Source: Pseudomonas sp. RIT-PI-q
Lineage (GTDB): Bacteria; Pseudomonadota; Gammaproteobacteria; Pseudomonadales; Pseudomonadaceae
NCBI RefSeq assembly: GCF_001297125.1
Contig: NZ_LHPC01000012.1
Coordinates: 1-53,860 of the forward strand
Length of the DNA stretch: 53,860 bases
Direction of reading: 5' to 3'
A program made the position numbers and the translations under genes. Below the pieces are notes generated by a model. That model was not told the DNA's origin, ran no database searches, and was given only the letters and a program-made list of their open reading frames with translations. Below are positions 19,501 through 27,504 of this stretch, one piece after another; position 1 is the stretch's first letter, and each line of letters begins with the position of its first letter.

Positions 19501-22500
19501 ATGCGGATCGCGATGTTCACCGGGGCCGGCGATCAGCAAACGGCTACCGGTGATCAGCGGCCAGAAGCACTCCCACACCGACACGTCGAAACTGATCGGC
19601 GCCTTTTGCATCAGCACGTCGGTGTCGTTCAGGCGGTAGGTGTTCTGCATCCATTGCAAGCGCTCGGCGAGTGCCGCGTGAGTGTTGCCGACGCCCTTCG
19701 GCTGGCCGGTGGAACCGGAGGTGTAAATCACGTAGGCGAGGTTGTCGCCGTGCAAGTGCAGACCCGGCGTGTGGCTCGGCCAGCTCTCCAGATGCAGGGC
19801 GTCCATGGCGATCACACTGACGCCGTCGGTGGCGGGCAAGCGCTCGAGCAATTGGGTTTGGGTCAGCAGCAATTCGACGCCGCTGTCGCTGAGCATGTAG
19901 GCCAGGCGCTCGGCCGGGTAATCCGGGTCCAGCGGCACGTAGGCGCCACCGGCCTTGATGATTGCCAGCACGCCGATCAGCAATTGCGGCGAACGCTCGG
20001 CGGCGATGGCCACGCAGACGTCCGGGCCAACGCCTTTGTCGCGCAGGTAATGGGCCCGGCGGTTGGCCTGGGTGTGCAGCTCGGCGAAGTCCAGGTGGCC
20101 ACCGTCCCACATCAGCGCGATGCGCTCCGGGGTGAGGCGCGCTTGTTCATTGAGCAATTCCGGCAGCCATTGGCTGGCAGGCGTGCACGGTGTGGCGCTC
20201 CAGTTTGATTGCTGATCGAGCTCACTCGGCGTCAGCAGTTGCAGGTCGCCAATGGCGGTTGTGGGTGGCGCGCAAACGGCGCGCAGCAGGTTGCTGAAAT
20301 GCTCCGCCAGACGCTCGATGGTCGCGGCATCAAACAACTCGCTGGCGTAGTCGAAGGACAGGCTCAGGCGACCGTTGCGGTCTTCTTCACTGTGCAATTG
20401 CAAGTCGAACTTGGCTTCGCGGCTGTGCCACGGCAGCTCTTCAGCCAGCAGCCCCGGCAAGCGCCGCAAAGCGCTGAGGTCGCGTTGCTGATGGTTGAAC
20501 ATGACCTGGAACAAGCCTTGTTCGCGAGCTTGCGGGAAGGCTTCAAGCAGTTGCTCGAACGGCAGATCCTGATGCGCTTGTGCACCCAATGCAGTCTGCC
20601 GGGTTTGCGCCAGCAACGCCGTGAATGGCTGCCGTGAATCGACGTCGGCGCGCAGCACCTGGGTGTTGATGAAGAAGCCGATCAGCCCTTGGGTTTCCAG
20701 GCGCGGACGGTTGGCGTTCGGCACGCCGATGCGGATGTCGCGCTGGCCGCTGTAGCGGTGCAGCAGGCTCTGGAACGCGGCGAGCAGCAGCATGAACGCG
20801 GTGGATTCATGGGCCTGGGCAGTCCTACGAATGGCATCGCTCAGGGTCGCGCCGAGTTTTATGGAATGGCGGGCGGCTGTGTGTATGGATTGCGCCGAGC
20901 GCGGGTGATCGGTGGCCAGACTCAGGGTCGGATGCTCATCGCCCAACTGCGCTTTCCAGTAAGCCAGTTGCCGCTCGCCCTCCCCTTGCGCCAGCCATTG
21001 ACGCTGCCAGCTGCCGTAGTCGGCGTACTGCGTGGGTAACGGTGCAAGCGTCGCTGTTTGTCCTTGGGACGCGGCAGCGTACAGGCGTGAAAACTCGTCG
21101 ATCAACACGTTCAGCGACCAGCCGTCAGCGATGATGTGGTGCAGCGTCACCAGCAGTTGATGGTCCTCGTCATCGAGGCGCACCAACGTCACCCACAGCA
21201 GCGGGCCATTCTCCAGGTCGAATTGAGTCCGCGCTTCGTCTTCACGGATTTGCAGCGCGCGCGCTTCACGCTCGGCGACGGGCAGGTCGCTAATGTCGAT
21301 CAATTGCAGATTGAATTCACCGGCGGCATCGACCTGTTGCAGCGCCACGCCGTCTCGCTCGAAGAACCGCGTGCGCAAGGATTCGTGACGCTCGATCAAC
21401 TGCTGAAAACTGGCGCGCAAGGCGTCTTCATCCAGTTCACCGCGCAGGCGCAAGGCGCCGGGAATGTTGTAGGCGCTGCTGTGCGGGTCGAGTTGCCAGG
21501 TGATCCACAGACGGTTTTGTGCCAGGGATTGCGGCATGGATTCGGCGCGCGACAGCGCGGTGATTGCGCCTTGGGCGAGGCCGCCATCCTGTTGTTGCTG
21601 GGCCACGGCAGCAGCGAATGCGCCGAGGGTCGGCGCTTCAAACAGCAGGCGCAGATTGAGCTCCAGGCCGAGTGCTTCGCGCAGACGCGCCACCACTTGG
21701 GTGGCGGCGATGGAGTTGCCGCCGAGCCGGAAGAAGTGATCGTCGGCGCTGACCTGTTTGAGGTTCAGTTGTGCGCACCAGATCTGGCCGATCAAGGTTT
21801 GCAGCTCAGAGCTTGATTCAGTGCTTGCTTCACTTTCGCTGACCTTCGACGGGAACAGCGCGTAGCTGTCGAGGCTGCCGTCCGCCAGACGATTGCGGCA
21901 CGCCGAGCGTTGCAATTTGCCGCTGGAGGGTTTCGGCAATGCGCCCGGATTGAGTAGCACCACGACGCTTGGCGCTTGCTGATACGCCTCGGCCACGGCT
22001 TGGCGGATGGCTTTGATCAACGCCTCGGGCGGGAGGATTTTCTGCACGCTGCGGCTGATTTCCGCGGCGATGCCGATGCCTTCCTCGCCGTCGATATTCA
22101 CGGCGAACGAGGCGACGCGACCTTTACGCACCACCTCCACTTCGCGCTCGATGGTCTGTTCGATGTCTTGCGGATAAAGGTTGTGACCGCGAACGATCAA
22201 CATGTCTTTCAGGCGACCGGTGATGAACAATTCGCCGTCGCGCATAAAGCCCAGGTCGCCGGTGCGCAGCCAGGTTTTTTCGTTGTGTTGCACGAAGGTC
22301 TTGGCACTGGCCTCCGGGTTGCGCCAGTAGCCGTGGGCAATGCTCGGCCCGGCAGCCCAGACCTCACCAACCTCGTTGTCAGCCAACTCGTTGAGCGCAA
22401 TCGGATCGACAATCAGCACCGCGTGATCCGGCTGACTGATGCCGCAACTCATGATCGCCGCGCCCTCGCCCGACTCGGCGCGGTTTTGTGCCAGGGCCAG

Positions 22501-23544
22501 ATCATCCACGCGCAGGTTACCAATCCCTTGGCCACGAGGACTACCAGCGACGAACAGCGTGGCCTCGGCCAAACCGTAGGACGCCATGAAACTGTCCGGC
22601 GTGAATCCGCAGCTCGCGAACTTCTCGGCGAAGCGTTCCAGGGTGTCGAGGCGAATCGGTTCGGAACCGGAATACGCCACGCGCCAACCGCTCAGGTCGA
22701 GACGCTCCAGCGCCGACTCGCTGACGCGCTCGCTGCACAGTCGATAGGCAAAATCCGGCCCGCCGCTGATGGTGCCGCCGTACTCGCTGATCGCTTCCAG
22801 CCAGCGCAACGGGCGGCCGAGGAAGTAGGCAGGCGACATCAGTACACACGGCACGCCACTGAAGATCGGTTGCAACAGACCGCCAATCAGGCCCATGTCG
22901 TGGTACAGCGGCAGCCAGCTGACGATCACATCGTCGGGGTTCAGATCGATGCCAAAACCGTGGCGGATCAACAGTTCGTTGGCCACCAGGTTGCCGTGGC
23001 TGACTTGCACGCCTTTAGGCAACGCGGTCGAGCCGGAGGTGTATTGCAGGAAAGCGATGTGATCGTCGTGCAGGTCCGGCGCTATCCAGCGTTCGGCAAA
23101 CGCACTGTCGAGGGTATCGACACACAGCAACGGCGGTGCGCCTTCGATTTGCAGCAACGCATCGCGCAGGCCGGCGCTGGTCAGCAGCAGGCGCGGTTCG
23201 GCATCGCTGATGATCGACAGCAAACGCTCTTGATGATGACGACGGGTCGACTCCGGCGGATAGGCCGGCACCGCAATTACACCGGCGTACAGGCAACCAA
23301 AAAACGCCGCGACGTAATCCGGACCGCTGGGAAACAGCAGCACCGCGCGGTCGCCCAACGCAGCCTGGGCCTGCAACGCGCCGGCAATGGTTCGCGCCCG
23401 CTGATCGAGTTCGCGATAACTGAGCACCACAGCCTGATCCTGGGTTTCGGCGAGAAAACGCAAGGCCACCCGGTCCGGCGTCAGGGCCGCGCGGCGCTGG
23501 AGGGCGTGGACCAGATTGCTGGGGAGTTCGAACGCGTCGGTCAT
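10561..23544 (-). CDS. pvdL: Pyoverdine chromophore peptide synthetase PvdL
   Basis: PvdL builds the acylated Glu-D-Tyr-diaminobutyrate precursor of the pyoverdine chromophore in the cytoplasm. The 4,327 residues match the family's usual size. In order I read a fatty acyl-AMP ligase domain (about 1-560, with Y-T-S-G-S-T near 170) and a carrier domain (G-G-N-S near 608). Module 1 is C-A-T (carrier G-G-H-S near 1663). Module 2 is C-A-T-E (carrier G-G-D-S near 2736, the variant usual before epimerases; epimerase [10 protein letters not shown]). Module 3 is C-A-T (C domain opening P-L-T-P-M-Q-E-G-M, typical of a domain accepting a D-residue; carrier G-G-H-S near 4258). There is no thioesterase, so the chain passes to another synthetase. 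The last adenylation domain shows F-D-I-S-V-W and T-V-L-E-S-V, read as the diaminobutyrate pocket. The middle condensation motif is HHIVTEG and the third HHILIDA, both off the HHxxxDG consensus. Confidence 0.97.
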   Translation of the reverse strand: MTDAFELPSNLVHALQRRAALTPDRVALRFLAETQDQAVVLSYRELDQRARTIAGALQAQAALGDRAVLLFPSGPDYVAAFFGCLYAGVIAVPAYPPESTRRHHQERLLSIISDAEPRLLLTSAGLRDALLQIEGAPPLLCVDTLDSAFAERWIAPDLHDDHIAFLQYTSGSTALPKGVQVSHGNLVANELLIRHGFGIDLNPDDVIVSWLPLYHDMGLIGGLLQPIFSGVPCVLMSPAYFLGRPLRWLEAISEYGGTISGGPDFAYRLCSERVSESALERLDLSGWRVAYSGSEPIRLDTLERFAEKFASCGFTPDSFMASYGLAEATLFVAGSPRGQGIGNLRVDDLALAQNRAESGEGAAIMSCGISQPDHAVLIVDPIALNELADNEVGEVWAAGPSIAHGYWRNPEASAKTFVQHNEKTWLRTGDLGFMRDGELFITGRLKDMLIVRGHNLYPQDIEQTIEREVEVVRKGRVASFAVNIDGEEGIGIAAEISRSVQKILPPEALIKAIRQAVAEAYQQAPSVVVLLNPGALPKPSSGKLQRSACRNRLADGSLDSYALFPSKVSESEASTESSSELQTLIGQIWCAQLNLKQVSADDHFFRLGGNSIAATQVVARLREALGLELNLRLLFEAPTLGAFAAAVAQQQQDGGLAQGAITALSRAESMPQSLAQNRLWITWQLDPHSSAYNIPGALRLRGELDEDALRASFQQLIERHESLRTRFFERDGVALQQVDAAGEFNLQLIDISDLPVAEREARALQIREDEARTQFDLENGPLLWVTLVRLDDEDHQLLVTLHHIIADGWSLNVLIDEFSRLYAAASQGQTATLAPLPTQYADYGSWQRQWLAQGEGERQLAYWKAQLGDEHPTLSLATDHPRSAQSIHTAARHSIKLGATLSDAIRRTAQAHESTAFMLLLAAFQSLLHRYSGQRDIRIGVPNANRPRLETQGLIGFFINTQVLRADVDSRQPFTALLAQTRQTALGAQAHQDLPFEQLLEAFPQAREQGLFQVMFNHQQRDLSALRRLPGLLAEELPWHSREAKFDLQLHSEEDRNGRLSLSFDYASELFDAATIERLAEHFSNLLRAVCAPPTTAIGDLQLLTPSELDQQSNWSATPCTPASQWLPELLNEQARLTPERIALMWDGGHLDFAELHTQANRRAHYLRDKGVGPDVCVAIAAERSPQLLIGVLAIIKAGGAYVPLDPDYPAERLAYMLSDSGVELLLTQTQLLERLPATDGVSVIAMDALHLESWPSHTPGLHLHGDNLAYVIYTSGSTGQPKGVGNTHAALAERLQWMQNTYRLNDTDVLMQKAPISFDVSVWECFWPLITGSRLLIAGPGEHRDPHRIAQLVQQYGVTTLHFVPPLLALFIDEPLSAECTSLRRVFSGGEALPAELRNRVLEHLPAVQLHNRYGPTETAINVTHWHCSVADGERSPIGRPLGNVVCRVLDSDLNPVPAGVPGELCISGIGLARGYLGRPSLTAERFVVDPLGEQGARLYRTGDRARWTAEGVIEYLGRLDQQVKLRGFRVEPEEIEARLLAQDGVAQTVVLVRETSAGGQLIGYYTASETGESEDAQTARLKTALAAELPEYMVPAQLMRLDQMPLSPSGKLDRRALPEPQWQAREHVEPVSALEQQIAGIWREVLGLAQIGLRDDFFALGGHSLLATQIISRTRQACDVELPLRALFENSELGAFAEQVRLIQVSGNTNKQPPIAKVDRSQPVPLSYSQQRMWFLWQMEPDSPAYNVGGMARLRGVLDVGRFEAALQALIMRHETLRTTFPSIDGVARQQGHADTGMRMDWKDLSALDAASREWQVQQLADDEAHTPFDLETGPLLRACMVKTAEQEHYLVLTLHHIVTEGWAMDIFARELSALYEAFVDDRESPLAPLPVQYLDYSVWQRQWLESGERQRQLDYWTAQLGREHPLLELPGDRPRPPVQSHQGELFRFDLSDDLAARVRAFNAQHGLTLFMTMTAALAVLLYRYSGQADLRIGAPVANRIRPESEGLIGAFLNTQVLRCQLDGQMSVGQWFEQVRHTVIEGQSHQDLPFDHLVEALQPPRSAAYNPLFQVMCNVQRWEFQQSRTLAGMTVEYLANDARATKFDLNLEVTDLDHRLGCCLTYSTDLFDEPRIARMAGHWRNLLEALLADPQQRLSELPLLQTSEQQNLLDSLGTEQGEHRLDQCIHRLFSEQALVRKDAPALTFAGQTLSYAELDSRANRLAWMLRERGVGPQVRVGLALERSLEMVVGLLAILKAGGAYVPLDPEYPLDRLHYMIEDSGIGLLLSDAAMFKALGELPSTVARWCLEEDAAELANYPATELPFISLPQHQAYLIYTSGSTGKPKGVVVSHGEIAMHCQAVIERFGMRPDDCELHFYSINFDAATERLLVPLLCGAQVVLRAQGQWDAEEICGLIRRQNINILGFTPSYGSQLAQWLATQNETLPVRMIITGGEALTGEHLQRIRAAVKPSLVFNAYGPTETVVLPLASLAPEQLEEGLGSVPIGSVIGARVASILDGDLAMVPQGATGELYIGGAGLAQGYHQRPGMTAERFVADPFAADGGRIYRTGDLVRQRADGLVEYLGRIDHQVKIRGFRIELGEIETRLLEHQSVREAVVLALDAPSGKQLVGYLVTDVAEQDETQQAALREALKNHLKSQLPDYMVPTHLILLASMPLTANGKLDRRALPAPDPELNRQHYVAPSNELELTLAGIWCDVLNVEQVGLNDNFFELGGDSILSIQVVSRARQQGIHFSPRDLFQHQTVQTLAAVATRTEQVTAEQGLLTGESRLTPIQHWFFDTDIPQRQHWNQALLLEPTVTLEPHRLEAALLAVIQQHDALRLRFTDAAGQWQAEHQAVSDAAVLWQVRVPSIDKCAALFADAQRSLDLEQGPLMRALLVDAPRDQQRLFIAIHHLVVDGVSWRVLLDDLQTAYRQLTAQQTVNLPAKTSAFKDWAARLQAYAGSESLREELGWWQAQLAGPGIELPCERPEGGRQNRHAQTVSVRLDSERTRQLLQQAPSAYRTQVNDLLLTALARVLCRWSGDESALIQLEGHGRETLFDEIDLTRTVGWFTSAYPLRLTPADGQGASIKSIKEQLRAVPHKGLGYGVLRYLADEVCRQSMAALPVAPITFNYLGQFDQSFGSDALFRPLDEPVGAAHDPKAPLPNELSVDSQVYGGELVLRWTFSAERYDPQTIAELADAYLGELQGLIEHCLNDDAGGLTPSDFPLAKLTQPQLDALPVPAALIEDVYPLTPMQEGMLLHTLLEPGTGLYYMQDRYRINSELDPQRFAQAWQAVIARHEALRASFCWNVGEDMLQVIHKPGSTPIDYLDWTAIAEAEQEPKLQALLKNEREAGFDLLNQAPFHLRLIKVGEARYWFMMSNHHILIDAWCRSLLMNDFFDIYTALGEGREAQLVVPPRYRDYIGWLQRQSLDEARQWWKTNLQGFERTTPIPSDRPFLREHAGDSGGMIVGDRYTRLDARDGAQLRELAQAHQLTINTFAQAAWALVLRRLSGDRDVLFGVTVAGRPVDMPEMQRTVGLFINSIALRVKMPEDDQRCSVRQWLSGLLDSNMQLREYEYLPLVSIQENSELPKGQPLFDSLFVFENAPVEVSVLDRAQSLNATSDSGRTHTNFPLTAVCYPGDDLGLHLSYDQRYFDESTIERMLGEFKRLLLALVEGFHGDMADLPLLGAEEQDFLIHGCNQSEHDYPLEKSYVELFEAQVAQHPQRIAASCLARLHSYVELNQRSNRLGHALIVAGVGLDQPVALLAERNLDLLGMIIGSFKAGAGYLPLDPGLPTQRPSRVIALSRTPLLVCTEACREQAVALLDEFGCAYRPKLLVWEDVQASNVSVQNPGIYSAPDNLAYVIYTSGSTGLPKGVMVEQRGMLNNQLSKVPYLDLSATDVIAQTASQSFDISVWQFLAAPLFGARVDIVPNTIAHDPQGLLSHVSSQGITVLESVPSLIQGMLAQERMSLDGLRWMLPTGEAMPPELAHQWLLRYPEIGLVNAYGPAECSDDVAFFRVDMASTRASYLPIGTPTDNNRLYLLDGALELVPLGAVGELCVAGTGVGRGYVSDPLRTAQVFVPNPFGAPGDRLYRTGDLARRRSDGVMEYVGRIDHQVKIRGYRIELGEIEARLHEQPEVREAAVGVQDGVNGKHLVGYLVAANSALNSGERLERIKQRLRAELPEYMVPLHWLWLDKMPLNANGKLDRKALPALEIGQLQSQDYQAPRNQLQQTLADIWAEVLKVEKVGIRDNFFELGGHSLLATQIASRVQKTLQRDVPLRAMFECSTVEELAEYIDGLAASDITEEKVDRLNDLMAELEGL

Positions 23545-23570
23545 GAGGTTTCCTGCCTGATTTCGGCTTG

Positions 23571-23668
23571 GTAGGAGCGGGCTTGCTCGCGAAAATCCGG
23601 AGAACGCCGCGGGGTGTCAGGCGCCCATAGCCATCGTTGACGACCATCGCAAGCGAGCCCGCTCCTAC
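23571..23668. repeat. REP doublet in pvdL leader
   Basis: GTAGGAGCGGGCTTGCTCGC and its inverted partner are separated by about 60 bp holding a CATCGTTGACGACC segment. The doublet lies between the pvdL promoter and its start codon, so it would be part of the untranslated leader of pvdL mRNA. Confidence 0.9.
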
Positions 23669-23706
23669 GGGTGATGAGGGTTGTGCTGTGCCATTCACCA
23701 ATGAGA

Positions 23707-23730
23707 ACGGATGACGTTGGCAAATAATTA
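23707..23730 (-). promoter_or_regulatory. Probable degenerate PvdS-type promoter for pvdL
   Basis: The minus strand reads TAATT, 16 nt, CGT. This keeps the spacing and the CGT of the iron-starvation box but has one mismatch to TAAAT. It is about 160 nt upstream of the pvdL ATG. I found no better candidate between pvdL and pvdS. Confidence 0.55.
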
Positions 23731-23819
23731 GTCGGTGGGACTGATCGCCAACGGGGCCGTGGTGCGGCAGCGTGTCGCAGTTCTCACTCTGCACCGTCGT
23801 GGCGCATTAATTCTCTTTC

Positions 23820-23838
23820 TCAATTGACAATCATTATC
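23820..23838. promoter_or_regulatory. Fur-like box over the pvdS promoter
   Basis: The 19-bp window matches the Fur consensus at 14 of 19 positions, with AATCATTATC intact in its right half. It covers a TTGACA -35 hexamer at 23824-23829. TAATTT 17 bp further on is a possible -10. This placement fits Fur repression of pvdS in iron-replete cells. Confidence 0.82.
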
Positions 23839-23923
23839 ATTCAACATAATTTGTCGCTCGATGTGTAGGACGGCACCGGCCTTCCGGGCGTCCCACTAAC
23901 CTATTTGCAGCAGGGTGATTTCC

Positions 23924-24472
23924 ATGACGGAACAAGTGTCCACAAGCAGGTGCGATTCACCGCTACTTCAGGCATTCGTCGACAATCGACTGATTCTGGT
24001 CAAGATTGCAGCCCGCATTACCGGCTGCCGCTCGCGTGCCGAAGATGTGGTGCAGGATGCATTCTTCCGGTTGCAATCGGCGCCGCAGATCACCTCCTCG
24101 TTCAAGGCTCAACTCAGCTACCTGTTCCAGATCGTGCGCAACCTGGCGATCGATCACTACCGCAAACAGGCGCTGGAGCAGAAGTATTCGGGGCCTGAAG
24201 AGGAGGGCCTGAACGTGGTGATCCAAGGGGCCTCGCCGGAGACTTCGCACATCAACTTCTCGACCCTGGAACACATTGCCGACGCGCTGACCGAGCTGCC
24301 CAGCCGCACCCGTTACGCCTTCGAGATGTACCGCCTGCACGGCGTGCCGCAAAAAGACATCGCCAAGGAACTCGGCGTCTCGCCGACCCTGGTGAACTTC
24401 ATGATCCGCGATGCGCTGGTGCACTGCCGCAAGGTGTCGGGCAGTCGTGTGGATACGTTTGCCCGTCGTTGA
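23924..24472 (+). CDS. pvdS: Extracytoplasmic-function sigma factor PvdS
   Basis: PvdS directs RNA polymerase to iron-starvation promoters of the pyoverdine regulon. The 182-residue protein has sigma region 2 (V-D-N-R-L-I-L-V-K-I-A-A-R-I, then A-E-D-V-V-Q-D-A-F-F-R-L) and region 4 (Q-K-D-I-A-K-E-L-G-V-S-P-T-L-V-N). It lacks regions 1 and 3, as ECF factors do. I chose the ATG at 23924 because AGGGTG stands six bases upstream; a GTG three codons earlier overlaps that site. It is divergent from pvdL, and four matching promoter boxes lie in this window. A Fur-like box overlaps its own -35, so iron should repress it. Anti-sigma control by FpvR is known for the family but that gene is not in the window. 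Names used in P. fluorescens include PbrA and PsbS. Confidence 0.96.
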   Translation: MTEQVSTSRCDSPLLQAFVDNRLILVKIAARITGCRSRAEDVVQDAFFRLQSAPQITSSFKAQLSYLFQIVRNLAIDHYRKQALEQKYSGPEEEGLNVVIQGASPETSHINFSTLEHIADALTELPSRTRYAFEMYRLHGVPQKDIAKELGVSPTLVNFMIRDALVHCRKVSGSRVDTFARR

Positions 24473-24493
24473 AAGCTGAAATCTGCGTCGCCC

Positions 24494-24560
24494 CCATCGC
24501 GGGCAAGCCCGCTCCCACAGGTTCAGCGCTAACCTTGTAGGAGCGGGCTTGCCCGCGAAG
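24494..24560. repeat. REP doublet between pvdS and acetyltransferase
   Basis: Two inverted GCGGGCAAGCCCGCTCC-type units are separated by about 20 bp. They lie between convergent stop codons and may serve as a bidirectional stop. Confidence 0.9.
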
Positions 24561-24598
24561 ACGGACTCAAGACCGCAACGGATCTTGAGCCTCAAGCA

Positions 24599-25612
24599 TC
24601 ACGCCAACAAACACCGATCAAAAAACCGCTCCCGCCCCAGCGCCATCAACGCCGCGCGCTTGTGCGGGAAGTCGAACGCTTTCTCGCAGTAAAAACCCTG
24701 GTTCTGCATATGCCCGATCATCTTCGCGTTATCCGCGCGAGGCTCGGCGACCACTCGCTGGGTGCGCGGATCATCGAGAAACAGGTAATGCACCAACGCC
24801 GATAACCAGCTCGCCACCTTATGCGGACCGCGGTGATTTTCTTCGCCCACCAACATGTGGATGCCACGGTCGTAATCGCCGGCATCGTAGAACGGCGCGA
24901 TGCGATCTTCCTTGGCCCAGTACGCTTCGAAGTAGGCGAAGGGTTGATCATCAAAACACCCGATCAACGTCAGCGTGTGCGGGTCGGCTTCGAGTTTGCC
25001 CAGGTACTCGCGATGCTGTTCGAGACTGCCCTCCTCCTGCCAGAAACTCGCCACCCGCGGGCTGTTCTGCCAACGATTGAAACGCGCAAGGTCATGCTCG
25101 ATGTCTACCGTGCGCAGGGAAATCCACGCACCGAGCCGCGCATCGAAACGCCGGTACACTTCACCGCGCGGTTTCATCGGGCGCAGCGGATGACGCTTGC
25201 CACCACTGAGGACCATTTGCTGCGGATAATTCGATGTCAGCGACGTGCCCAGCCAAGGTTGAGGCAACTGCCAGAATAACGTGCGCTCGCAGCGATACTG
25301 GCCGACGACTTCGGTCGAGATCAGCAACCCGCTAAGCAACGCTGCAGTGGGAGCTTCATCGAGGTGCCAGGTCAGGTGTTGACGGGCCGGGTCGCTGGCC
25401 AACAGCCAATAACACGCCGCCCAAAATGCCTGACCGTCAGGACGGCCAAAGCGCTCTTCGACCTGCACATGCAACTCGGGCTCGCGCGTCAGGCGCAACT
25501 GGATCAGAGGTTGCCCTTCCAGGCTGAGGCTCAGTCGGTTTTCGGTTTCATCAGCTACAAGACTGTTGCCTGTCGGCAAGGCCAGGGCAGTCAGGTGATT
25601 CAGATTGGGCAT
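24599..25612 (-). CDS. IucB/AlcB-type siderophore acetyltransferase (PvdY-II-like)
   Basis: This 337-residue protein carries, from about residue 160 on, the GNAT-like domain of siderophore biosynthesis acyltransferases (IucB, AlcB, RhbD). Telling segments are R-F-N-R-W-Q-N-S-P-R-V-A-x-F-W, F-A-Y-F-E-A-Y-W-A-K-E-D-R-I, Y-D-R-G-I-H-M-L-V-G-E, and the C-terminal R-V-V-A-E-P-R-x-D-N. The family acylates N-hydroxylated amines with acyl-CoA. In pyoverdines containing N5-acetyl-N5-hydroxyornithine this step is assigned to PvdY-II-type enzymes, and that is my inferred role. An exact PvdS-type promoter at 25653-25676 places it in the pyoverdine regulon. The N-terminal 150 residues are of unclear function but are normal for the longer members. 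The product of the strain's own pyoverdine is not visible here, so the substrate remains inference. Confidence 0.82.
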   Translation of the reverse strand: MPNLNHLTALALPTGNSLVADETENRLSLSLEGQPLIQLRLTREPELHVQVEERFGRPDGQAFWAACYWLLASDPARQHLTWHLDEAPTAALLSGLLISTEVVGQYRCERTLFWQLPQPWLGTSLTSNYPQQMVLSGGKRHPLRPMKPRGEVYRRFDARLGAWISLRTVDIEHDLARFNRWQNSPRVASFWQEEGSLEQHREYLGKLEADPHTLTLIGCFDDQPFAYFEAYWAKEDRIAPFYDAGDYDRGIHMLVGEENHRGPHKVASWLSALVHYLFLDDPRTQRVVAEPRADNAKMIGHMQNQGFYCEKAFDFPHKRAALMALGRERFFDRCLLA

Positions 25613-25652
25613 CGGTCGGGCTCACGGTAATCGTCGACAGTTCAACGATGTG

Positions 25653-25676
25653 ACGTGAGCCGGTGCGGGAAATTTA
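25653..25676 (-). promoter_or_regulatory. PvdS-type promoter for the siderophore acetyltransferase
   Basis: The minus strand reads TTAAAT, with 16 nt between TAAAT and CGT, an exact iron-starvation box. CGT is about 40 nt upstream of the acetyltransferase start codon. The box lies just past the stop of the neighbouring solute-binding protein gene. Confidence 0.88.
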
Positions 25677-25712
25677 AGAGAAGTCGGCCACTACGCGACC
25701 TGCGGCGCGATG

Positions 25713-26522
25713 TCAGTTGTTCGGGACGGGCACGATCGCGATCTTGTAGGGATCGAAAATCTTCAGCATCTGGCCATTGTCGCGCAACCCTTGCAGCAAC
25801 TTGCCCAGCGCCTCGCCACTGATCGGTGCGGCCGGGCGGAGAATGGCGTAGTGGTGATAAACCTGATCGATACGCTCGGACACCAGCAACTGATCAGCGA
25901 CTTTCCCGTTGCGCAGCAGATAATCGCTCAGGTAGGAGCGCGTCACTAATGCAACATCTGCACGCCCACGCAGCACCATCAGCAGGTTACTGTCATGGGA
26001 ATAGGTCAGTGTGGCGTTGTAGTTCTGCGCGAGGAATTTTGGATCGGCATTGAAGTTGGCGAATTCGTAGTGATAACCGCTGAACAGTGCCAGGCGCTTG
26101 CCGGCGAGATTGGCAAAATAGCTCTGCTGACGTACCGGTTGGCCGTCGGGCTGGCGTTGCGCGACAAAAATCTCGGCGTCTTCCAGGCCCATGTCGACGC
26201 TGGTGTGCGGGATGTTTTTCCAGCCCCAGTCGGGGTTCTCGAAAATCGCCATATCGACCCGCGCCTGCTTGAAGTCACCGAAGCGTCGGGGAATGGAAGT
26301 CGGCACCAACACAAACTGATAGTCGCTTTGCAAGGCATTGAGCGCCTCGACCAATTGCGGCAGCAGGCCGGTGTCGGCACCGGTTTCCGGGCGCACGGTA
26401 TACGGTGGAAAATGTGCGGCACCGATCCGCACCTGTTGTGCAGCCTGGGATGACACTGCGCATAACGCTGCAAGCGACACCAGCAAAAGCCGCGAGGCCG
26501 TCCGAATTGGCGAAGACTTCAA
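25713..26522 (-). CDS. Periplasmic solute-binding protein, family 3-like
   Basis: This 269-residue protein has a clear signal peptide (positively charged start, L-L-L-V-S-L-A-A-L-C-A-V, cleavage near S-Q-A-A). The remainder is the two-lobed fold of amino-acid type binding proteins (R-I-G-A-A-H-F-P-P-Y-T, L-L-P-Q-L-V-E-A-L-N, D-M-A-I-F-E-N, D-V-A-L-V-T-R-S-Y-L). No permease or ATPase gene is adjacent, so it is an orphan that may work with a transporter elsewhere or as a sensor partner. The chosen start is a TTG with GGGGAGTGGG upstream; this start is not certain. It lies between the pyoverdine acetyltransferase and atuR, but I see no PvdS box or AtuR-like operator for it. Confidence 0.82.
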   Translation of the reverse strand: MKSSPIRTASRLLLVSLAALCAVSSQAAQQVRIGAAHFPPYTVRPETGADTGLLPQLVEALNALQSDYQFVLVPTSIPRRFGDFKQARVDMAIFENPDWGWKNIPHTSVDMGLEDAEIFVAQRQPDGQPVRQQSYFANLAGKRLALFSGYHYEFANFNADPKFLAQNYNATLTYSHDSNLLMVLRGRADVALVTRSYLSDYLLRNGKVADQLLVSERIDQVYHHYAILRPAAPISGEALGKLLQGLRDNGQMLKIFDPYKIAIVPVPNN

Positions 26523-26611
26523 AACAACCCACTCCCCAAGAAAATACGCATCAATGCATTCAAGCTAGGCGGTTTCACCCACTTAGCCAGTTTCCTGCTG
26601 GCGAATACACA

Positions 26612-27238
26612 CTATTGTTTCTCTTCCAACACCAGAATCAATGCTTCCTCAGCCAATTGATCGAGGCTCATGCTGCCGCCAGCGCGAAACCAGGTGGTGG
26701 TCCATGACAGTGCACCTGTGAGAAAACGGCGGGTGATGAACACATCCCCGCGGATAAAACCGGCGTCCTTGGCCTCGCCCAGCACTTGCAACCAGAGGTC
26801 TTCATAAATGTCGCGCAGTGCCAACACTTGCGCCTGCCCGTCTTCGGAGAGTGACCGCCATTCATACACCAAGACCGCCATGGCCTCGCCGCTGCCGCCC
26901 ATGATCGACTGCAATTCGCAGCGGATCAGCGCCAACACGCGCTCGCGAACGTCGCCAGACTCCGCCAGGGCTGCGCGCATCAGCGCAGTGTTATAGCGAA
27001 CGGTTTCCTCCATCACCGCACGCAGGATCTCGTCCTTGCTTTTGAAGTGATGAAAAATGCTGCCCGACTGGATGCCCACGGCCCCCGCCAGATCGCGCAC
27101 GGTGGTGCGCTCATAACCTTTGTTGCGGAACAGGTGAGCCGCCACTTGCAGCAGTTTGCCGCGGGCGCTGTCCGGGTCGGTCAATTGGCCGTTGTCGACC
27201 AATTCGCGCATGACCCTCAGGGCTTTTTGCTCGTCCAC
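26612..27238 (-). CDS. atuR: TetR-family repressor AtuR
   Basis: AtuR represses the acyclic terpene utilisation genes. The 208-residue protein has a TetR N-terminal helix-turn-helix (A-A-H-L-F-R-N-K-G-Y-E-R-T-T-V-R-D-L-A, then S-G-S-I-F-H-H-F-K-S-K). An all-helical ligand-binding and dimerisation domain follows, which in this family would sense a terpenoid or its CoA ester. I chose the GTG at 27238 because AGGAGA stands seven bases upstream; a TTG eight codons earlier overlaps that site. The gene is divergent from atuA, and two palindromic sites lie between them. P. aeruginosa AtuR is known to bind two inverted repeats in the same intergenic region, which supports the identity. Confidence 0.9.
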   Translation of the reverse strand: MDEQKALRVMRELVDNGQLTDPDSARGKLLQVAAHLFRNKGYERTTVRDLAGAVGIQSGSIFHHFKSKDEILRAVMEETVRYNTALMRAALAESGDVRERVLALIRCELQSIMGGSGEAMAVLVYEWRSLSEDGQAQVLALRDIYEDLWLQVLGEAKDAGFIRGDVFITRRFLTGALSWTTTWFRAGGSMSLDQLAEEALILVLEEKQ

Positions 27239-27278
27239 CCGTTCTCTCCTACAGTCGATCAATCAAATGCGCCGCTTA

Positions 27279-27372
27279 TGTAGGAGCTCGCTCGCGAAGG
27301 ACGTGAGGAAGCCGCGTTGACTCAGGAGCACGCGTCATCGTTAACGTCTTTCGCGAGCAAGCTCGCTCCTAC
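27279..27372. repeat. REP doublet upstream of atuR
   Basis: GTAGGAGCTCGCTCGCGAAGG and its inverted partner are separated by about 55 bp. The linker ends with CGCGTCATCGTTAACG, the same segment that occurs in the doublets at 2835 and in the right-end array. Confidence 0.9.
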
Positions 27373-27413
27373 AATTTCGTGGGTAGCGCGGGCAATTTAA
27401 GCTGGCCGGAGCG

Positions 27414-27431
27414 ACCAAGCAAGCGCTCGGG
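27414..27431. promoter_or_regulatory. Candidate AtuR operator 1
   Basis: Arms ACCAAGC and GCTCGGG flank four bases. The right arm has two mismatches to a perfect palindrome with the left. The first 14 bases are repeated exactly, inverted, at 27461-27474. Confidence 0.72.
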
Positions 27432-27456
27432 AAGAAGATAGTTTAGCCGTTTACAA

Positions 27457-27474
27457 ACCAAGCGCTTGCTTGGT
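27457..27474. promoter_or_regulatory. Candidate AtuR operator 2
   Basis: Perfect 7-bp arms, ACCAAGC and GCTTGGT, flank GCTT. The site starts 43 bp (about four helical turns) from operator 1 and 48 bp upstream of the atuA ATG ends, just after a TTTACA that could be a -35. This agrees with the published two-site arrangement for AtuR. Confidence 0.82.
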
Positions 27475-27504
27475 AGTCTCGATGCACTTCTGTCGGAGGT
27501 GGCT

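Noticed and set aside
18160..20208. A 682-codon open frame opposite pvdL, with others at 21976-23574 and 10426-11556
   Set aside because: Same compositional shadow of pvdL; no start signals or recognisable domains.
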